The position numbers and the translations under genes are program-made. 64,000 nt of DNA from Actinoplanes subtropicus (GTDB lineage Bacteria; Actinomycetota; Actinomycetes; Mycobacteriales; Micromonosporaceae): positions 124,001 to 188,000 of the forward strand of contig NZ_JOJL01000005.1 in NCBI RefSeq assembly GCF_000721705.1, read 5' to 3'. Shown here one piece after another: positions 45,321 to 53,669 of the stretch (positions are counted from its first letter, which is position 1; the number at the start of each line of letters is the position of its first letter). The notes beneath the pieces were generated by a model. That model was not told the origin of the DNA. It was given only the letters and a program-made list of their open reading frames with translations, and did not search any database.

Positions 45321-45935
45321 GGCGCCCAGGATGTCCACGACGAAGCGCAGATCACCCTGCTGTTCGCCGTAGGCGAGCGCGGCCGGAACGTCGATCTGCA
45401 GGCGGCTGCCGACACGCTGCCCCGGGATGGCCTGGTCGAAGCCCGGGATGACCTTGCCGACCCCGATCGGGGTCACGAACGGCGTCTTCCCCCAGGACGA
45501 ATCGATGACCTGGCCCGTCGCGTACGAGACGACCTTGTAGTTGGCAGTTAGGCTCTGCCCCTTTTGCACCTTGGGCCCGGTGCCCTGGACGAGCGGGGTG
45601 ACCACGAGCTTGGCGAGCGCCGTCTTCCCGCCGGCGGTGACCTTCGGCTCCTTCGCCAGGGCCGCCGGGGTCTTCACGGAGACCGGGGCCGGGGCCGACT
45701 CGGACGGCGCGGCCTCGGACGGCGCGGCCTCGGACGGCGCGGCCTCGCTCGGCGCCGCCGCCGATGGCGCCGCCGACGCCGGGGCAAAAGCCGCGGCCGA
45801 CTTATCCGATTTATCAGGCTTTACGGTGATGAAGACGATGGCGAGAATGACGACGACGGCAACGCCGGCGATCGCGCCGCCCAGGGCTTGGCCGCGGCGC
45901 CGGGCGATGTCTCCCGGAGCGTTCTGAGTGCTCAT
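45315..45935 (-). CDS. Membrane-anchored FKBP-type prolyl isomerase
   Basis: 206 residues from ATG 45935. One transmembrane helix (about 24-45, 'ALGGAIAGVAVVVILAIVFITV') is followed by a low-complexity linker with (S/P)EAAP repeats encoded by a 15-bp tandem unit (three perfect copies at 45700-45744), then the FKBP domain (about 100-206): 'GTGPKVQKGQSLTANYKVVSYATGQVIDSSWGKTPFVTPIGVGKVIPGFDQAIPGQRVGSRLQIDVPAALAYGEQ'. Extracytoplasmic cis-trans isomerase assisting folding of secreted proteins. The active-site Tyr, Asp, Phe and Trp equivalents are visible. Three 11-bp repeats lie in its promoter region. Confidence 0.9.
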   Translation of the reverse strand: MSTQNAPGDIARRRGQALGGAIAGVAVVVILAIVFITVKPDKSDKSAAAFAPASAAPSAAAPSEAAPSEAAPSEAAPSESAPAPVSVKTPAALAKEPKVTAGGKTALAKLVVTPLVQGTGPKVQKGQSLTANYKVVSYATGQVIDSSWGKTPFVTPIGVGKVIPGFDQAIPGQRVGSRLQIDVPAALAYGEQQGDLRFVVDILGAS

Positions 45936-45956
45936 TTGTCGTCGACTCTCCCATAT

Positions 45957-45989
45957 CACTCGGGCTTCACTCGGGCTTCACTCGGGCGG
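45957..45989. promoter_or_regulatory. Three 11-bp direct repeats upstream of the FKBP gene
   Basis: CACTCGGGCTT at 45957-45967 and 45968-45978, followed by CACTCGGGCGG at 45979-45989. They are spaced exactly one helical turn and lie 22-54 bp before the FKBP start, in the promoter zone. They could be contacts for a multimeric regulator or a slipped repeat. Confidence 0.4.
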
Positions 45990-46203
45990 AAACCTCCGAC
46001 ACGGTACCCGCCCCGGTACGCAGCGAAGCCGGACACCTCCCCCGAACCGACGAGGGCGGAGATCGACCGTCCGGTTCGTCACGGAAATAGCTCTACTCCG
46101 TCACTGCCTGAGATGAGATCGTTTACCCCGCTCACCAAGCGAGACACCACGAAAAATATTCACGGCCGGGCGGGGCCGTGCGAACGACCAGGGGAGGGTC
46201 GGT

Positions 46204-47163
46204 TTGCCGTCGACCGATAATGGTCGCCCACCCGCGCGCGGCCGGGGCCCGAACCGGCGCAGCACCGTACACATCGGACTCCGTCGCGCCACCGACTCCA
46301 CGACCGCGGAGGAGTCGACCACCCGGCGCGGCTGGAACGAGATCGCCTCGTCGGCCGCGGTCATCCTGGCCGGCGTGATCGTCGTCGTGGGGTTCGGCTT
46401 CGTCGCCAGCCGGGCCATTCGCTCCCACGACGACAACCCGCTGCCCGAACCGCCGCCCACCGCCGCGCTCGGCGGCATCGACGTGCCCAGCGCCAGCCCC
46501 GGGCTGATCCCGCTGGGCAGTCCCACGCCGTCGCCCACGACCACGCCGCCCCCGGCGGACTCGCCCTCGCCGTCGGCGCTCCCGACCACCCGGACGACGA
46601 CCCGGCCGCCGGACAACGGTGCGATCGCGATCGCCACCGGCGGGGTGCCGGGAACCGTGGACCTGTCCGCCGAGGGCACCCGGGACTGGGTGCACTGGGG
46701 CGAGCAGAGCACCTTCTCGCTGGAGCGGGACAAGAACGGCGGGTTCGCGATCCTGGAGGGCACGCCCAGCGCGCCGCGGTTCCGGCACGCGCTGAGCCCG
46801 ACCATGTTCCAGTGGAGCGGCGGCGACCCGGTCGACCACAGCGACGGCACGACCACCGGCATCCGGACCTGCGGGGCCGGCAACGGTTTCACCATCTCGG
46901 CGCCGGCCGCGACGTCCAACCGGACGCTGCGGTTGTACGTCGCCGTGCTCGCGGCGAAGGGCACGCTGTCGGCGCGCCTGTCGGCGGGCTCGGCCACCGC
47001 CTCCGCCACACTCGAGCGGCAGGACGGGAACTTCACGCCGGCAGTGTTTACGCTCACCTACCGGGCACCGAAGGCCGCGAAGATCAACCTGAACTGGACG
47101 ACGACGCGGGCCTTCGGGACCGGCTGCGGCGGAGTGGCACTGGAAGCAGCCACTCTGCGCTGA
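46204..47163 (+). CDS. Membrane-anchored Pro/Thr-rich protein with C-terminal beta-sandwich
   Basis: 319 residues from TTG 46204, with GGGGAGGG 5 bp upstream. A basic cytosolic N-terminus (1-47) precedes one transmembrane helix (about 48-69, 'SSAAVILAGVIVVVGFGFVA'), a Pro/Thr/Ser linker (75-140) and a C-terminal domain (about 145-319) with 'RDWVHWGEQSTFSLERDKNGGFAILEG', 'RTLRLYVAVLAAKGTLSARLS' and 'AKINLNWTTTRAFGTGCGGVALEAATLR', a galactose-binding-like sandwich with two cysteines. Probably a surface protein binding glycan. A CACGGCC/GGCCGTG dyad (46161-46180) lies just upstream. The next gene starts 31 bp downstream, so cotranscription is likely. Confidence 0.7.
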   Translation: MPSTDNGRPPARGRGPNRRSTVHIGLRRATDSTTAEESTTRRGWNEIASSAAVILAGVIVVVGFGFVASRAIRSHDDNPLPEPPPTAALGGIDVPSASPGLIPLGSPTPSPTTTPPPADSPSPSALPTTRTTTRPPDNGAIAIATGGVPGTVDLSAEGTRDWVHWGEQSTFSLERDKNGGFAILEGTPSAPRFRHALSPTMFQWSGGDPVDHSDGTTTGIRTCGAGNGFTISAPAATSNRTLRLYVAVLAAKGTLSARLSAGSATASATLERQDGNFTPAVFTLTYRAPKAAKINLNWTTTRAFGTGCGGVALEAATLR

Positions 47164-47194
47164 CACATGTAAATGAAACGATAAAGGGGTAGCG

Positions 47195-50100
47195 GTGTTC
47201 GCGGGCTGGGGATCGTGGGTCGCCCGCTTCCGGTGGCCGGTGCTGATCGTCGCGCTCGTCGCGGTGATCGGCGCCGGCGGCTGGGGGCTGGGCGTGTTCG
47301 GGCAGCTGACCGAGGGCGGGTACAACGACCCGAACAGCGAGTCCACCCACGCCACGCAGGTGGCCACCGACACGTTCGGTGCCCAGGGCGGCGACCTGGT
47401 CGTCATCTACACCCCGGCCAACGGCAAGATCGACGACGCCGGGCTGGCCAAGCGGGTCAAGGACTCGCTCGGCAAGCTGCCCAGATCGGCGGTGACCGGC
47501 ACCGCCTCGTACTGGTCGGCGAAGTCCCCGCAGTACGCCGCCAAGAAGAAGTCGAGCGCGGTCGCGGTGCTCACCCTCGCCGGGAAGGACGACGCGGCCA
47601 AGCTCGAGTCGTACCGGGCGATCGACGACAAGCTGGCCGTCGACGGCGCGAAGGTGCAGCTCGCCGGCTCCGTGGCGCTCGCCGACGCCTCGTCCGCCCG
47701 GTCCACCAAGGATCTCGGCCGGGCCGAGGCGATCAGCCTGCCGATCACCCTGATCCTGCTCGTGCTGATCTTCGGCTCGCTGGTCGCGGCGTCGCTGCCG
47801 GTGCTGGTCGGCGGCGCCGCGGTGCTCGGCTCGCTGGGCATCCTGCACGCCGTCTCGACCGGCGCCGACGTCAACTCCTTCGCGGTCAACGTCGCGAGCC
47901 TGCTCGGCCTGGGCATGGCGATCGACTACGGCCTGTTCCTGGTCGGCCGCTTCCGCGAGGAGCTGGCGGATGGAAGATCAACTTCAGAGGCGGTTTCCCG
48001 TACGGTCGGGACCGCCGGGCGTACCGTGGTCTTCTCCGCCACCCTGCTGATGATCGCCCTGGCCGGCCTGTTGTTGTTCCCGCAGGGCTTTCTCAAGTCG
48101 CTGGCGTACGGTGGCCTGGCCGCCGTGTTCCTGGCCGCGCTCCTCTCGCTCACCCTGCTGCCCGCCCTGCTCGCGGTGCTCGGCCCGCGCGTCGACAAGC
48201 TCCCGGTCCGGCTCCGGCGCCGCGCCGTCACCAGCACCGGCTCCGGCTCCAGCACCAGCACCAGCACCAGCACCAGCACCGGCTCTGGCTCCGGCACCGG
48301 CAAGGCGACCGGCTGGGTCAGGCTGGCCGGCGTGGTGCTGCGCCACCCGGTCGTCGTGGCGGCGCCGATCCTGCTGATCCTGCTGCTGTTCGCGGCCCCG
48401 ATCCGCGGCGTGCACTTCGGCGAGAACGACGAGCGCAACCTGCCGGCCGGCGACCCGTCCCGGCAGGCGGTCGAGACACTGAAGGCCGACTACCCGCAGT
48501 TCACCGGCGACAGCGTGCAGGTCGTGCTGCGCGGGACCGGCGACGCGGCCCCGTTCGCCGTCCGGTTGCGGCAGGTGCCGGGCATCGCGGAGATCGGCTC
48601 GGCGCGCCGGAACAAGGGCGTCACGCTGTTCACCGCGACGCTCGAGACCAAGGACGCGTACAGCGCCGAGGCCCGCGACGTGGTCGACGCGATCCGCGCG
48701 CTGCCCGTCCCCGCCGGAACGGAACTGCTGGTCGGCGGCACCACCGCGCGCAACGTCGACAGCCTCCAGGCCACCGCCGGCAAGCTGCCGTGGATGGTCG
48801 CCATGCTGGTCGGGGCGACCCTGCTGCTGATGTTCCTGGCCTTCGGCTCGATCCTGCTGCCGATCAAGGCGGTGCTGATGAGCGCGCTCAGCCTCAGCGC
48901 CACCTTCGGCCTGCTCATCTGGATCTTCCAGCAGGGCCACGGCGCGAGCCTGCTCGACGTCACCCCCGCACCCCTCGAGGTCGGCATCGTCGTCCTGATG
49001 GCGGCGGTGGTCTTCGGCCTCTCCACCGACTACGAGGTCTTCCTGCTCTCCCGGATGGTCGAGGCCCGCACCCGCGGCGCGTCCACCAACGAGGCGGTCA
49101 CCACCGGCCTCGCCCGCACCGGCCGGGTGATCAGCGCGGCGGCCCTGCTGCTGATCGTGGTGACCGGGGCGTTCGCGCTCTCCGCGGTGACCACCATGCG
49201 CTTCGTCGGCGTCGGCATGATCATCGCGCTGCTGCTGGACGCCACGGTCGTCCGGATGCTCCTGGTCCCGGCCGTCCTCCGCCTGCTCGGCGACGCGGCC
49301 TGGTGGGCGCCGGGGCCGCTGCGGCGGCTGCAGGAGAAGGCGGGGCTTTCCGAGTACGAGGTTCCGGAGGAGCCGCCGGTCGGGCGGCATTCGGCGCCCG
49401 ACGACACCGAGGTCATCCGGTACGCCCCGTATGGCCTGCCCGCGGGTTCGTACGGCGATCGGCACGCGCTGCCGGCCGGCGCCGAGACGCCCGAGTCGGC
49501 GGCCGGGACGCCTGTGTCGGCGGGCGGGACGGCCGCACTGGCGGGCGAGCCGGCCGGGCTTGCCGGCGCCGCCGGACTTGCCGGGGCCGCCGGACTTGCC
49601 GGGGCCGCCGGACTTGCCGGGGCCGCCGGACTTGCCGGGGCCGCCGGACTTGCCGGGCTGGAGGAGGTCGAGGCCGAGACGGTCGACGACTCGCCCGCGC
49701 CCAGCTCGTCGGCCGACGACGACTCGATCGTCGACGCCCTGATCCTGGACGACGACCCGGACATGCCGGCCTTCACGCAGGCGGCGTCGGCCCACCCGTG
49801 GGAGCTCCCGGCCGGGTCGGCGACGGCAGCGCGGCCGTTCGAGTCGAACCCGCCGCGAGCCGACTGGACGGTCGCCGACGAGGACGGGTTCTTCTTCGCC
49901 CCGCCGACCGAGCCGAGCCCCTTCGACACGGCCTGGATCCCGGTCCCGAGCGAGGTGGCGGCCGAGATCGCGGCCACGTATGCCGACCCGGACACCCCGG
50001 CCGCCGAGAACATCGATGCGCCCGCCGTGCCCCTCCCCGACTCGTTCGACGAACCATTCGCCTACGTGGCGGACGACTCGCCGGCCGGTTCGTTCGCCGG

Positions 50101-51262
50101 TTCTGAGCCCGGCGACATGGCGCCGCCCACGGCGTTCGCCGAGCCGGCGGAGTCGCTCGAAGCCGTCGCCGACGACGCCTTCGCCGAGCCGGCGGAGTCG
50201 CTCGAAGCCGTGCCGGCGGAGTCGCTCGAAGCCGAGGCCGAGCTCACCGACGAGCCGCTCCTCGACGAGGCCGAGGACATCGAGCCGCCGACCACCGTGG
50301 ACCGGTGGGACACGGCCGAGCGGCGACCCACCTCGCTGGCCGACCAGATGCCCGGCCTGCACTCCCCTGACATCGACGGCCCGGATGGGCAGACATCGAC
50401 GCGACGCCCCGCTACGCTCGGCGATCAACCGCTCCCCCGGCGCCCCATCCCCTCCTTCCCGGAGCCGCAGCCGATGACCGAGCCAGAGCCGCAGCCGCTG
50501 GCCGCTGCCGCACCGGCCGCCTCCGCGCCGGCCGGCCCGGCCACGCCCACCCCCGAGCCGGCGCCGGACTGGTTCCCGGCACCCGCACCGTCGTCGGGCC
50601 CGTTCGCACCGCCCGCATCGGAGCAGGCGCCGCACGTGCCGCACGTGCCGGTGCACGACATGCCGACTCCGCCGACGCCCGCGTGGACTCCGGAAGCGCC
50701 GGGGACGACTACGCCGAGTCCCTACGCGGTCCCCGAGGTGCCCGCGGCCTACGTGGTGCACGAGCCGCCGCCACTCCGCGCGATCCCGGACGTCGTCGCT
50801 CCCCGCACGATGCCCACGCCCCCGGCGCCCGCGGCTACCCCCACGCCGCCCACGGCGACCCCGACCCCGACACCGCCCGCGGCCGCTCCCACGCCGCCCA
50901 TGGCGACCCCGACGCCATTCGAGCCGATACCGGCAGCGGCCGCGCCGGGCCCGTACTCGGTGCCGCCCCGGCCCACCCCTCCGCCCCCGGCGCCGTACCC
51001 GGATCCCGTTCCCCCAGTGGCGAGCGCCAACCCGATGCCCGCCCTCACCCGGCGGCCCGCGGACCTGGCCGATCACCTCCGGGAGTCCCGCCCCGCCGAC
51101 CTCAGCGACTACACGGCGGGCCGGATCCCGCGGATGCGGCGCCCGTCCGAGGACAAGCCCAAGGCCACCCGCCGGCCGGCCACCCTCGCCGATCACCTCT
51201 CCAACCGCAAGGCCGCCGACGAGTCGGCGCACGACCGCCGGGACCACGCCGCCCAGGACTGA
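47195..51262 (+). CDS. MMPL-family transporter with long disordered C-terminal tail
   Basis: 1355 residues from GTG 47195 (AAAGGGG upstream). Residues 1 to about 715 form a complete 12-helix MMPL/RND exporter: 'GLGMAIDYGLFLVGRFREE' and 'VFGLSTDYEVFLLSRMVEA' are the two proton-relay motifs; the loop before helix 7 has a Ser/Thr/Gly repeat. The rest is a cytosolic low-complexity tail unusual for the family (normally 700-760 residues): six AGLAGA units (18-bp DNA unit, five perfect copies 49568-49657), repeats of AEPAESLEA, long Pro-rich stretches, and five 'RP-x-x-L-x-D' motifs (near residues 1043, 1070, 1286, 1299, 1326). Likely exports a lipid or lipid-linked molecule; the tail may dock partners. 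Confidence 0.9.
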   Translation: MFAGWGSWVARFRWPVLIVALVAVIGAGGWGLGVFGQLTEGGYNDPNSESTHATQVATDTFGAQGGDLVVIYTPANGKIDDAGLAKRVKDSLGKLPRSAVTGTASYWSAKSPQYAAKKKSSAVAVLTLAGKDDAAKLESYRAIDDKLAVDGAKVQLAGSVALADASSARSTKDLGRAEAISLPITLILLVLIFGSLVAASLPVLVGGAAVLGSLGILHAVSTGADVNSFAVNVASLLGLGMAIDYGLFLVGRFREELADGRSTSEAVSRTVGTAGRTVVFSATLLMIALAGLLLFPQGFLKSLAYGGLAAVFLAALLSLTLLPALLAVLGPRVDKLPVRLRRRAVTSTGSGSSTSTSTSTSTGSGSGTGKATGWVRLAGVVLRHPVVVAAPILLILLLFAAPIRGVHFGENDERNLPAGDPSRQAVETLKADYPQFTGDSVQVVLRGTGDAAPFAVRLRQVPGIAEIGSARRNKGVTLFTATLETKDAYSAEARDVVDAIRALPVPAGTELLVGGTTARNVDSLQATAGKLPWMVAMLVGATLLLMFLAFGSILLPIKAVLMSALSLSATFGLLIWIFQQGHGASLLDVTPAPLEVGIVVLMAAVVFGLSTDYEVFLLSRMVEARTRGASTNEAVTTGLARTGRVISAAALLLIVVTGAFALSAVTTMRFVGVGMIIALLLDATVVRMLLVPAVLRLLGDAAWWAPGPLRRLQEKAGLSEYEVPEEPPVGRHSAPDDTEVIRYAPYGLPAGSYGDRHALPAGAETPESAAGTPVSAGGTAALAGEPAGLAGAAGLAGAAGLAGAAGLAGAAGLAGAAGLAGLEEVEAETVDDSPAPSSSADDDSIVDALILDDDPDMPAFTQAASAHPWELPAGSATAARPFESNPPRADWTVADEDGFFFAPPTEPSPFDTAWIPVPSEVAAEIAATYADPDTPAAENIDAPAVPLPDSFDEPFAYVADDSPAGSFAGSEPGDMAPPTAFAEPAESLEAVADDAFAEPAESLEAVPAESLEAEAELTDEPLLDEAEDIEPPTTVDRWDTAERRPTSLADQMPGLHSPDIDGPDGQTSTRRPATLGDQPLPRRPIPSFPEPQPMTEPEPQPLAAAAPAASAPAGPATPTPEPAPDWFPAPAPSSGPFAPPASEQAPHVPHVPVHDMPTPPTPAWTPEAPGTTTPSPYAVPEVPAAYVVHEPPPLRAIPDVVAPRTMPTPPAPAATPTPPTATPTPTPPAAAPTPPMATPTPFEPIPAAAAPGPYSVPPRPTPPPPAPYPDPVPPVASANPMPALTRRPADLADHLRESRPADLSDYTAGRIPRMRRPSEDKPKATRRPATLADHLSNRKAADESAHDRRDHAAQD

Positions 51263-51266
51263 ACGC

Positions 51267-52004
51267 CTACCGGAAGACCAGCCCGCCGCCGACCTCGATC
51301 ACCTGGCCGGTGAGGGCGCCCGCGCCGTCGGAGACCAGCAGGCGGGCCGTCGCGACCAGGTCCTCGGGGACCAGCGACCGCGGGATCGCCTGCGTCGCGA
51401 CCAGCGGCGCGTGGGTCTCGGCGTCCCGCCCGTTGGCCAGCTCCGCCTCGCCCTCGGTGCGGATCGCGCCCGGCGACAGCGCGTTCACCGTGATGCCCGC
51501 CGGCCCCAGCGAACGGGCCAGCGAGCGCGTGAGCCCGATCAGCGCCGCCTTGCTGGCGACGTACGACGGTCCGGACGGCCCGCCCATCCGCACCGTCGGC
51601 GAGACGACGTTGACGATGCGACCCCAGCCCCGCTCCGCCATGCCGGCGCTCAGCGACTGGGCCAGCAGCATCGGCGCGGTGACGTTGACCGCGAACGTGG
51701 ATTGCCACTCGTCCAGCGGCAGGGCGTCGAAGCCGACGTTGGAGGCCCTCGCCGCGTTGTTGATGAGGACGTCGACCGCCCCGGCCGCCGCCGCCAGGGC
51801 ACGGACCGCCGCCGGGTCGGCGAGGTCCGCGTCCAGGAGTTCGGCCTTGGCCCCGAGGTCGCGGCACAGCCCGGCGACCTTCTCGGCCTCCGCGGCGGCC
51901 GCCAGGTGGTGCAGCAGCAGAATGTTGCCCGGCCGGGCCAGCCCGACCGCGAGAGCTGCGCCGATGCCCCGCCGGGCGCCGGTGATCAAGATGCGCTGAC
52001 CCAT
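51267..52004 (-). CDS. Short-chain dehydrogenase/reductase
   Basis: 245 residues from ATG 52004. Classical SDR: cofactor loop TGARRGIG (8-15), 'DLADPAAV' (Asp62 region), 'INNAARAS', catalytic Ser135, Tyr148 and Lys152 ('SYVASK'), and 'SPGAIRTEGEAE'. The Arg at positions 11-12 suggests NADP. Substrate unknown. It is 5 bp downstream of the serine hydrolase gene on the same strand, so the three genes (small protein, hydrolase, SDR) form one operon controlled from the 53.58-53.66 kb promoter region. Confidence 0.93.
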   Translation of the reverse strand: MGQRILITGARRGIGAALAVGLARPGNILLLHHLAAAAEAEKVAGLCRDLGAKAELLDADLADPAAVRALAAAAGAVDVLINNAARASNVGFDALPLDEWQSTFAVNVTAPMLLAQSLSAGMAERGWGRIVNVVSPTVRMGGPSGPSYVASKAALIGLTRSLARSLGPAGITVNALSPGAIRTEGEAELANGRDAETHAPLVATQAIPRSLVPEDLVATARLLVSDGAGALTGQVIEVGGGLVFR

Positions 52005-52009
52005 GCCGT

Positions 52010-53323
52010 TCACGATAGGACGACACGGGGATACAGGCGGCAGTTGGTGTGCAGGTACCGCGCCCGGCCGTCCCGGAAGTCGAAGATCGCCAAGGTCCGG
52101 GTGTCCTCGCGCGGATCGTTCGAGGGCATCAGGAAATGCGTGTCGCTGACCGGCACCAGGTCGTACGTGATTCGCTCCGGCTTCCCGACGAAGTGCGCGT
52201 GCATCGGGTCGAGCGTCTCGGTGAGGCGCAGCCGCTCCCCCTCGGCGGTCACCTCGAAGGCCGTCCCGGGGCGACCGTAGACCCCCACGTACGACAAAGG
52301 GTCTCTTTTCAGCTCGGTGACGGGCGACGGCAGCTCCGGGATGGTGCCGGCGCCGAGGATCTCGTTGAAGACCCGCTTGTAGAAGCCCTCCCGCGGGCCG
52401 CCGTTGGTCAGCATCGCGATGGTGCGGCCGGCGTCCGGCAGGATGCGCAGGCGGGCGTTCTGGCCGATCGTGCTGCCGTCGCTGGCGAAGACCGTACGGC
52501 CGTGCCAGTCGCAGACGATGAGCCCGAGGGCCCACTCCGGACCGAACAGGTACGGGTCCGGCACCGGCACCCGCGAGGTGGTCATCTCCGAGCCGATCGG
52601 GAGCACGCTCGCCATCGTCAGCACCTCGCCGATCGTCGAGCTGACGTTGCCGCCGGGCCCGTACGACCGGGGCAGGTACGGGATCGGGCTCTCCAGCCGC
52701 CCGATGTGCCCGGTCGCCGCCCGCGCCGGATCGACCCGCGCCGGCCACGAGGACGTGCCGGTCAGGCCCAGCGGCCGGAACAGCCGGTCGGCCATCACCG
52801 CGTCCCACGGCTTGCCGTCGAGCACCTCCATGACGCGGGCCAGGATCGCGTAGCCGAGGGCGGCGCTGTATCCGTGCGTGAAGCCCAGCGGCGACACCTG
52901 CCGGGCGTCCGCGATGGCGCCGACCATCCGGGCGTACACGTCCTCGCCCTCGCCCGGATCGCCGAAGTCCTCCTCGATGCCGCTGGTGTGGTTGAGCAGG
53001 TGCCGCGGCGTGACGCGGGCGGTCACCCCGGGGTCGGCCACCCGGAAGCCGGGCAGGTAACTGCGCACCGGTTCGTCGAGATCGGCCCTCCCCTCGGCGA
53101 CGAACTGCAGGAAGACGTACGCCGTCCAGGTCTTGGTCATCGAGCCGCACTGGTAGATCGTGTCGGTGGTCGCCGGCTCCCCGGTCCGCAGGTTCTTCAC
53201 GCCGACCGCCACCGAGGTGATCTCGCCGCCGCTCAGCACGCCGATCGCGGCGCTCGGAATCCCGAACTCGGCCAGCAACTCCCCGACCATCGCCTCGTCG
53301 ATCGCCGGCGGTGACGGCTTCAT
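52010..53323 (-). CDS. Serine hydrolase, beta-lactamase/esterase family
   Basis: 437 residues from ATG 53323 (ATGA overlap with the preceding gene). Nucleophile motif SMTK (Ser61, Lys64), 'HLLNHTSGIEEDF', and 'THGYSAALGYAILARVMEVLDGKPW' with Tyr-Ser-Ala at the second motif. There is no KTG/HTG-like triad ('FASDGSTIG' occupies the place), so an esterase or peptidase role is more likely than beta-lactam cleavage. The C-terminal 100 residues are the extra beta-domain also seen in the gene at 10.3 kb. No signal peptide. Second gene of the operon with the 85-residue protein and SDR. Confidence 0.85.
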   Translation of the reverse strand: MKPSPPAIDEAMVGELLAEFGIPSAAIGVLSGGEITSVAVGVKNLRTGEPATTDTIYQCGSMTKTWTAYVFLQFVAEGRADLDEPVRSYLPGFRVADPGVTARVTPRHLLNHTSGIEEDFGDPGEGEDVYARMVGAIADARQVSPLGFTHGYSAALGYAILARVMEVLDGKPWDAVMADRLFRPLGLTGTSSWPARVDPARAATGHIGRLESPIPYLPRSYGPGGNVSSTIGEVLTMASVLPIGSEMTTSRVPVPDPYLFGPEWALGLIVCDWHGRTVFASDGSTIGQNARLRILPDAGRTIAMLTNGGPREGFYKRVFNEILGAGTIPELPSPVTELKRDPLSYVGVYGRPGTAFEVTAEGERLRLTETLDPMHAHFVGKPERITYDLVPVSDTHFLMPSNDPREDTRTLAIFDFRDGRARYLHTNCRLYPRVVLS

Positions 53324-53577
53324 CGCGGCAGCCCGACCGCGTTCTTCGCGTCCGCCTCGAAATACTCGGTCGCGGCGAACGAGCCGCCCCACTCCTCGAC
53401 GAAAGCGCGCACCTCGTCGATCGAGTCGTGGACGATCACATTCACCGCGCGCGTGCCGTCCGCGCTCGCCACCGCGACGGTCCAGCGGGCGCCGGCGGGG
53501 AGGCGACCGTACGCCTTCTTCATCGCGTTCCAGAAGTTCCGCGCATCGGACACCGTGGACAGAGCCATCACATGCAT
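53320..53577 (-). CDS. Small protein of the hydrolase/SDR operon
   Basis: 85 residues from ATG 53577 (ATG 53568 also possible). Compact alpha/beta sequence: 'MALSTVSDARNFWNAMKKAYGRLPAGARWTVAVASADGTRAVNVIVHDSIDEVRAFVEEWGGSFAATEYFEADAKNAVGLPR'-type layout with a beta-alpha-beta rhythm like dimeric alpha-beta barrel proteins. Family not recognised. Its TGA overlaps the ATG of the hydrolase by 4 bp, so translation is coupled. The promoter side carries the CGGAAAC dyad 4-25 bp from its start. Confidence 0.7.
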   Translation of the reverse strand: MHVMALSTVSDARNFWNAMKKAYGRLPAGARWTVAVASADGTRAVNVIVHDSIDEVRAFVEEWGGSFAATEYFEADAKNAVGLPR

Positions 53578-53580
53578 GCC

Positions 53581-53602
53581 CGGAAACTATGTTGCGTTTC
53601 CG
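53581..53602. promoter_or_regulatory. Dyad CGGAAAC-N8-GTTTCCG in divergent promoter
   Basis: Perfect 7-bp arms (53581-53587 and 53596-53602) with an 8-nt spacer, 3 bp upstream of the minus-strand operon start and 68 bp from the regulator start. Likely operator of the GbsR-like regulator, which would then control the operon and possibly itself. Confidence 0.6.
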
Positions 53603-53632
53603 ACAGCGTCAACGCCAAAGCGCCATTCCAGC

Positions 53633-53651
53633 TGCCATCGTTGCAATGGCA
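53633..53651. promoter_or_regulatory. Second dyad TGCCAT-N7-ATGGCA
   Basis: Six-base arms around a 7-nt spacer in the same divergent region, on the regulator side, ending next to a TCTAAT -10-like box (53656-53661). The regulator ATG at 53670 lies close to the expected transcription start, so it may be leaderless. Confidence 0.45.
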
Positions 53652-53669
53652 TGTGGTCTAATGCAAACC

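Noticed and set aside
45700..45744. 15-bp direct repeats
   Set aside because: In-frame codon repeats giving the EAAPS linker of the FKBP protein; not an independent element.
49568..49657. Regular 18-bp repeats that might suggest a CRISPR-like array
   Set aside because: They are contiguous, without spacers, and encode AGLAGA units in frame within the MMPL tail.
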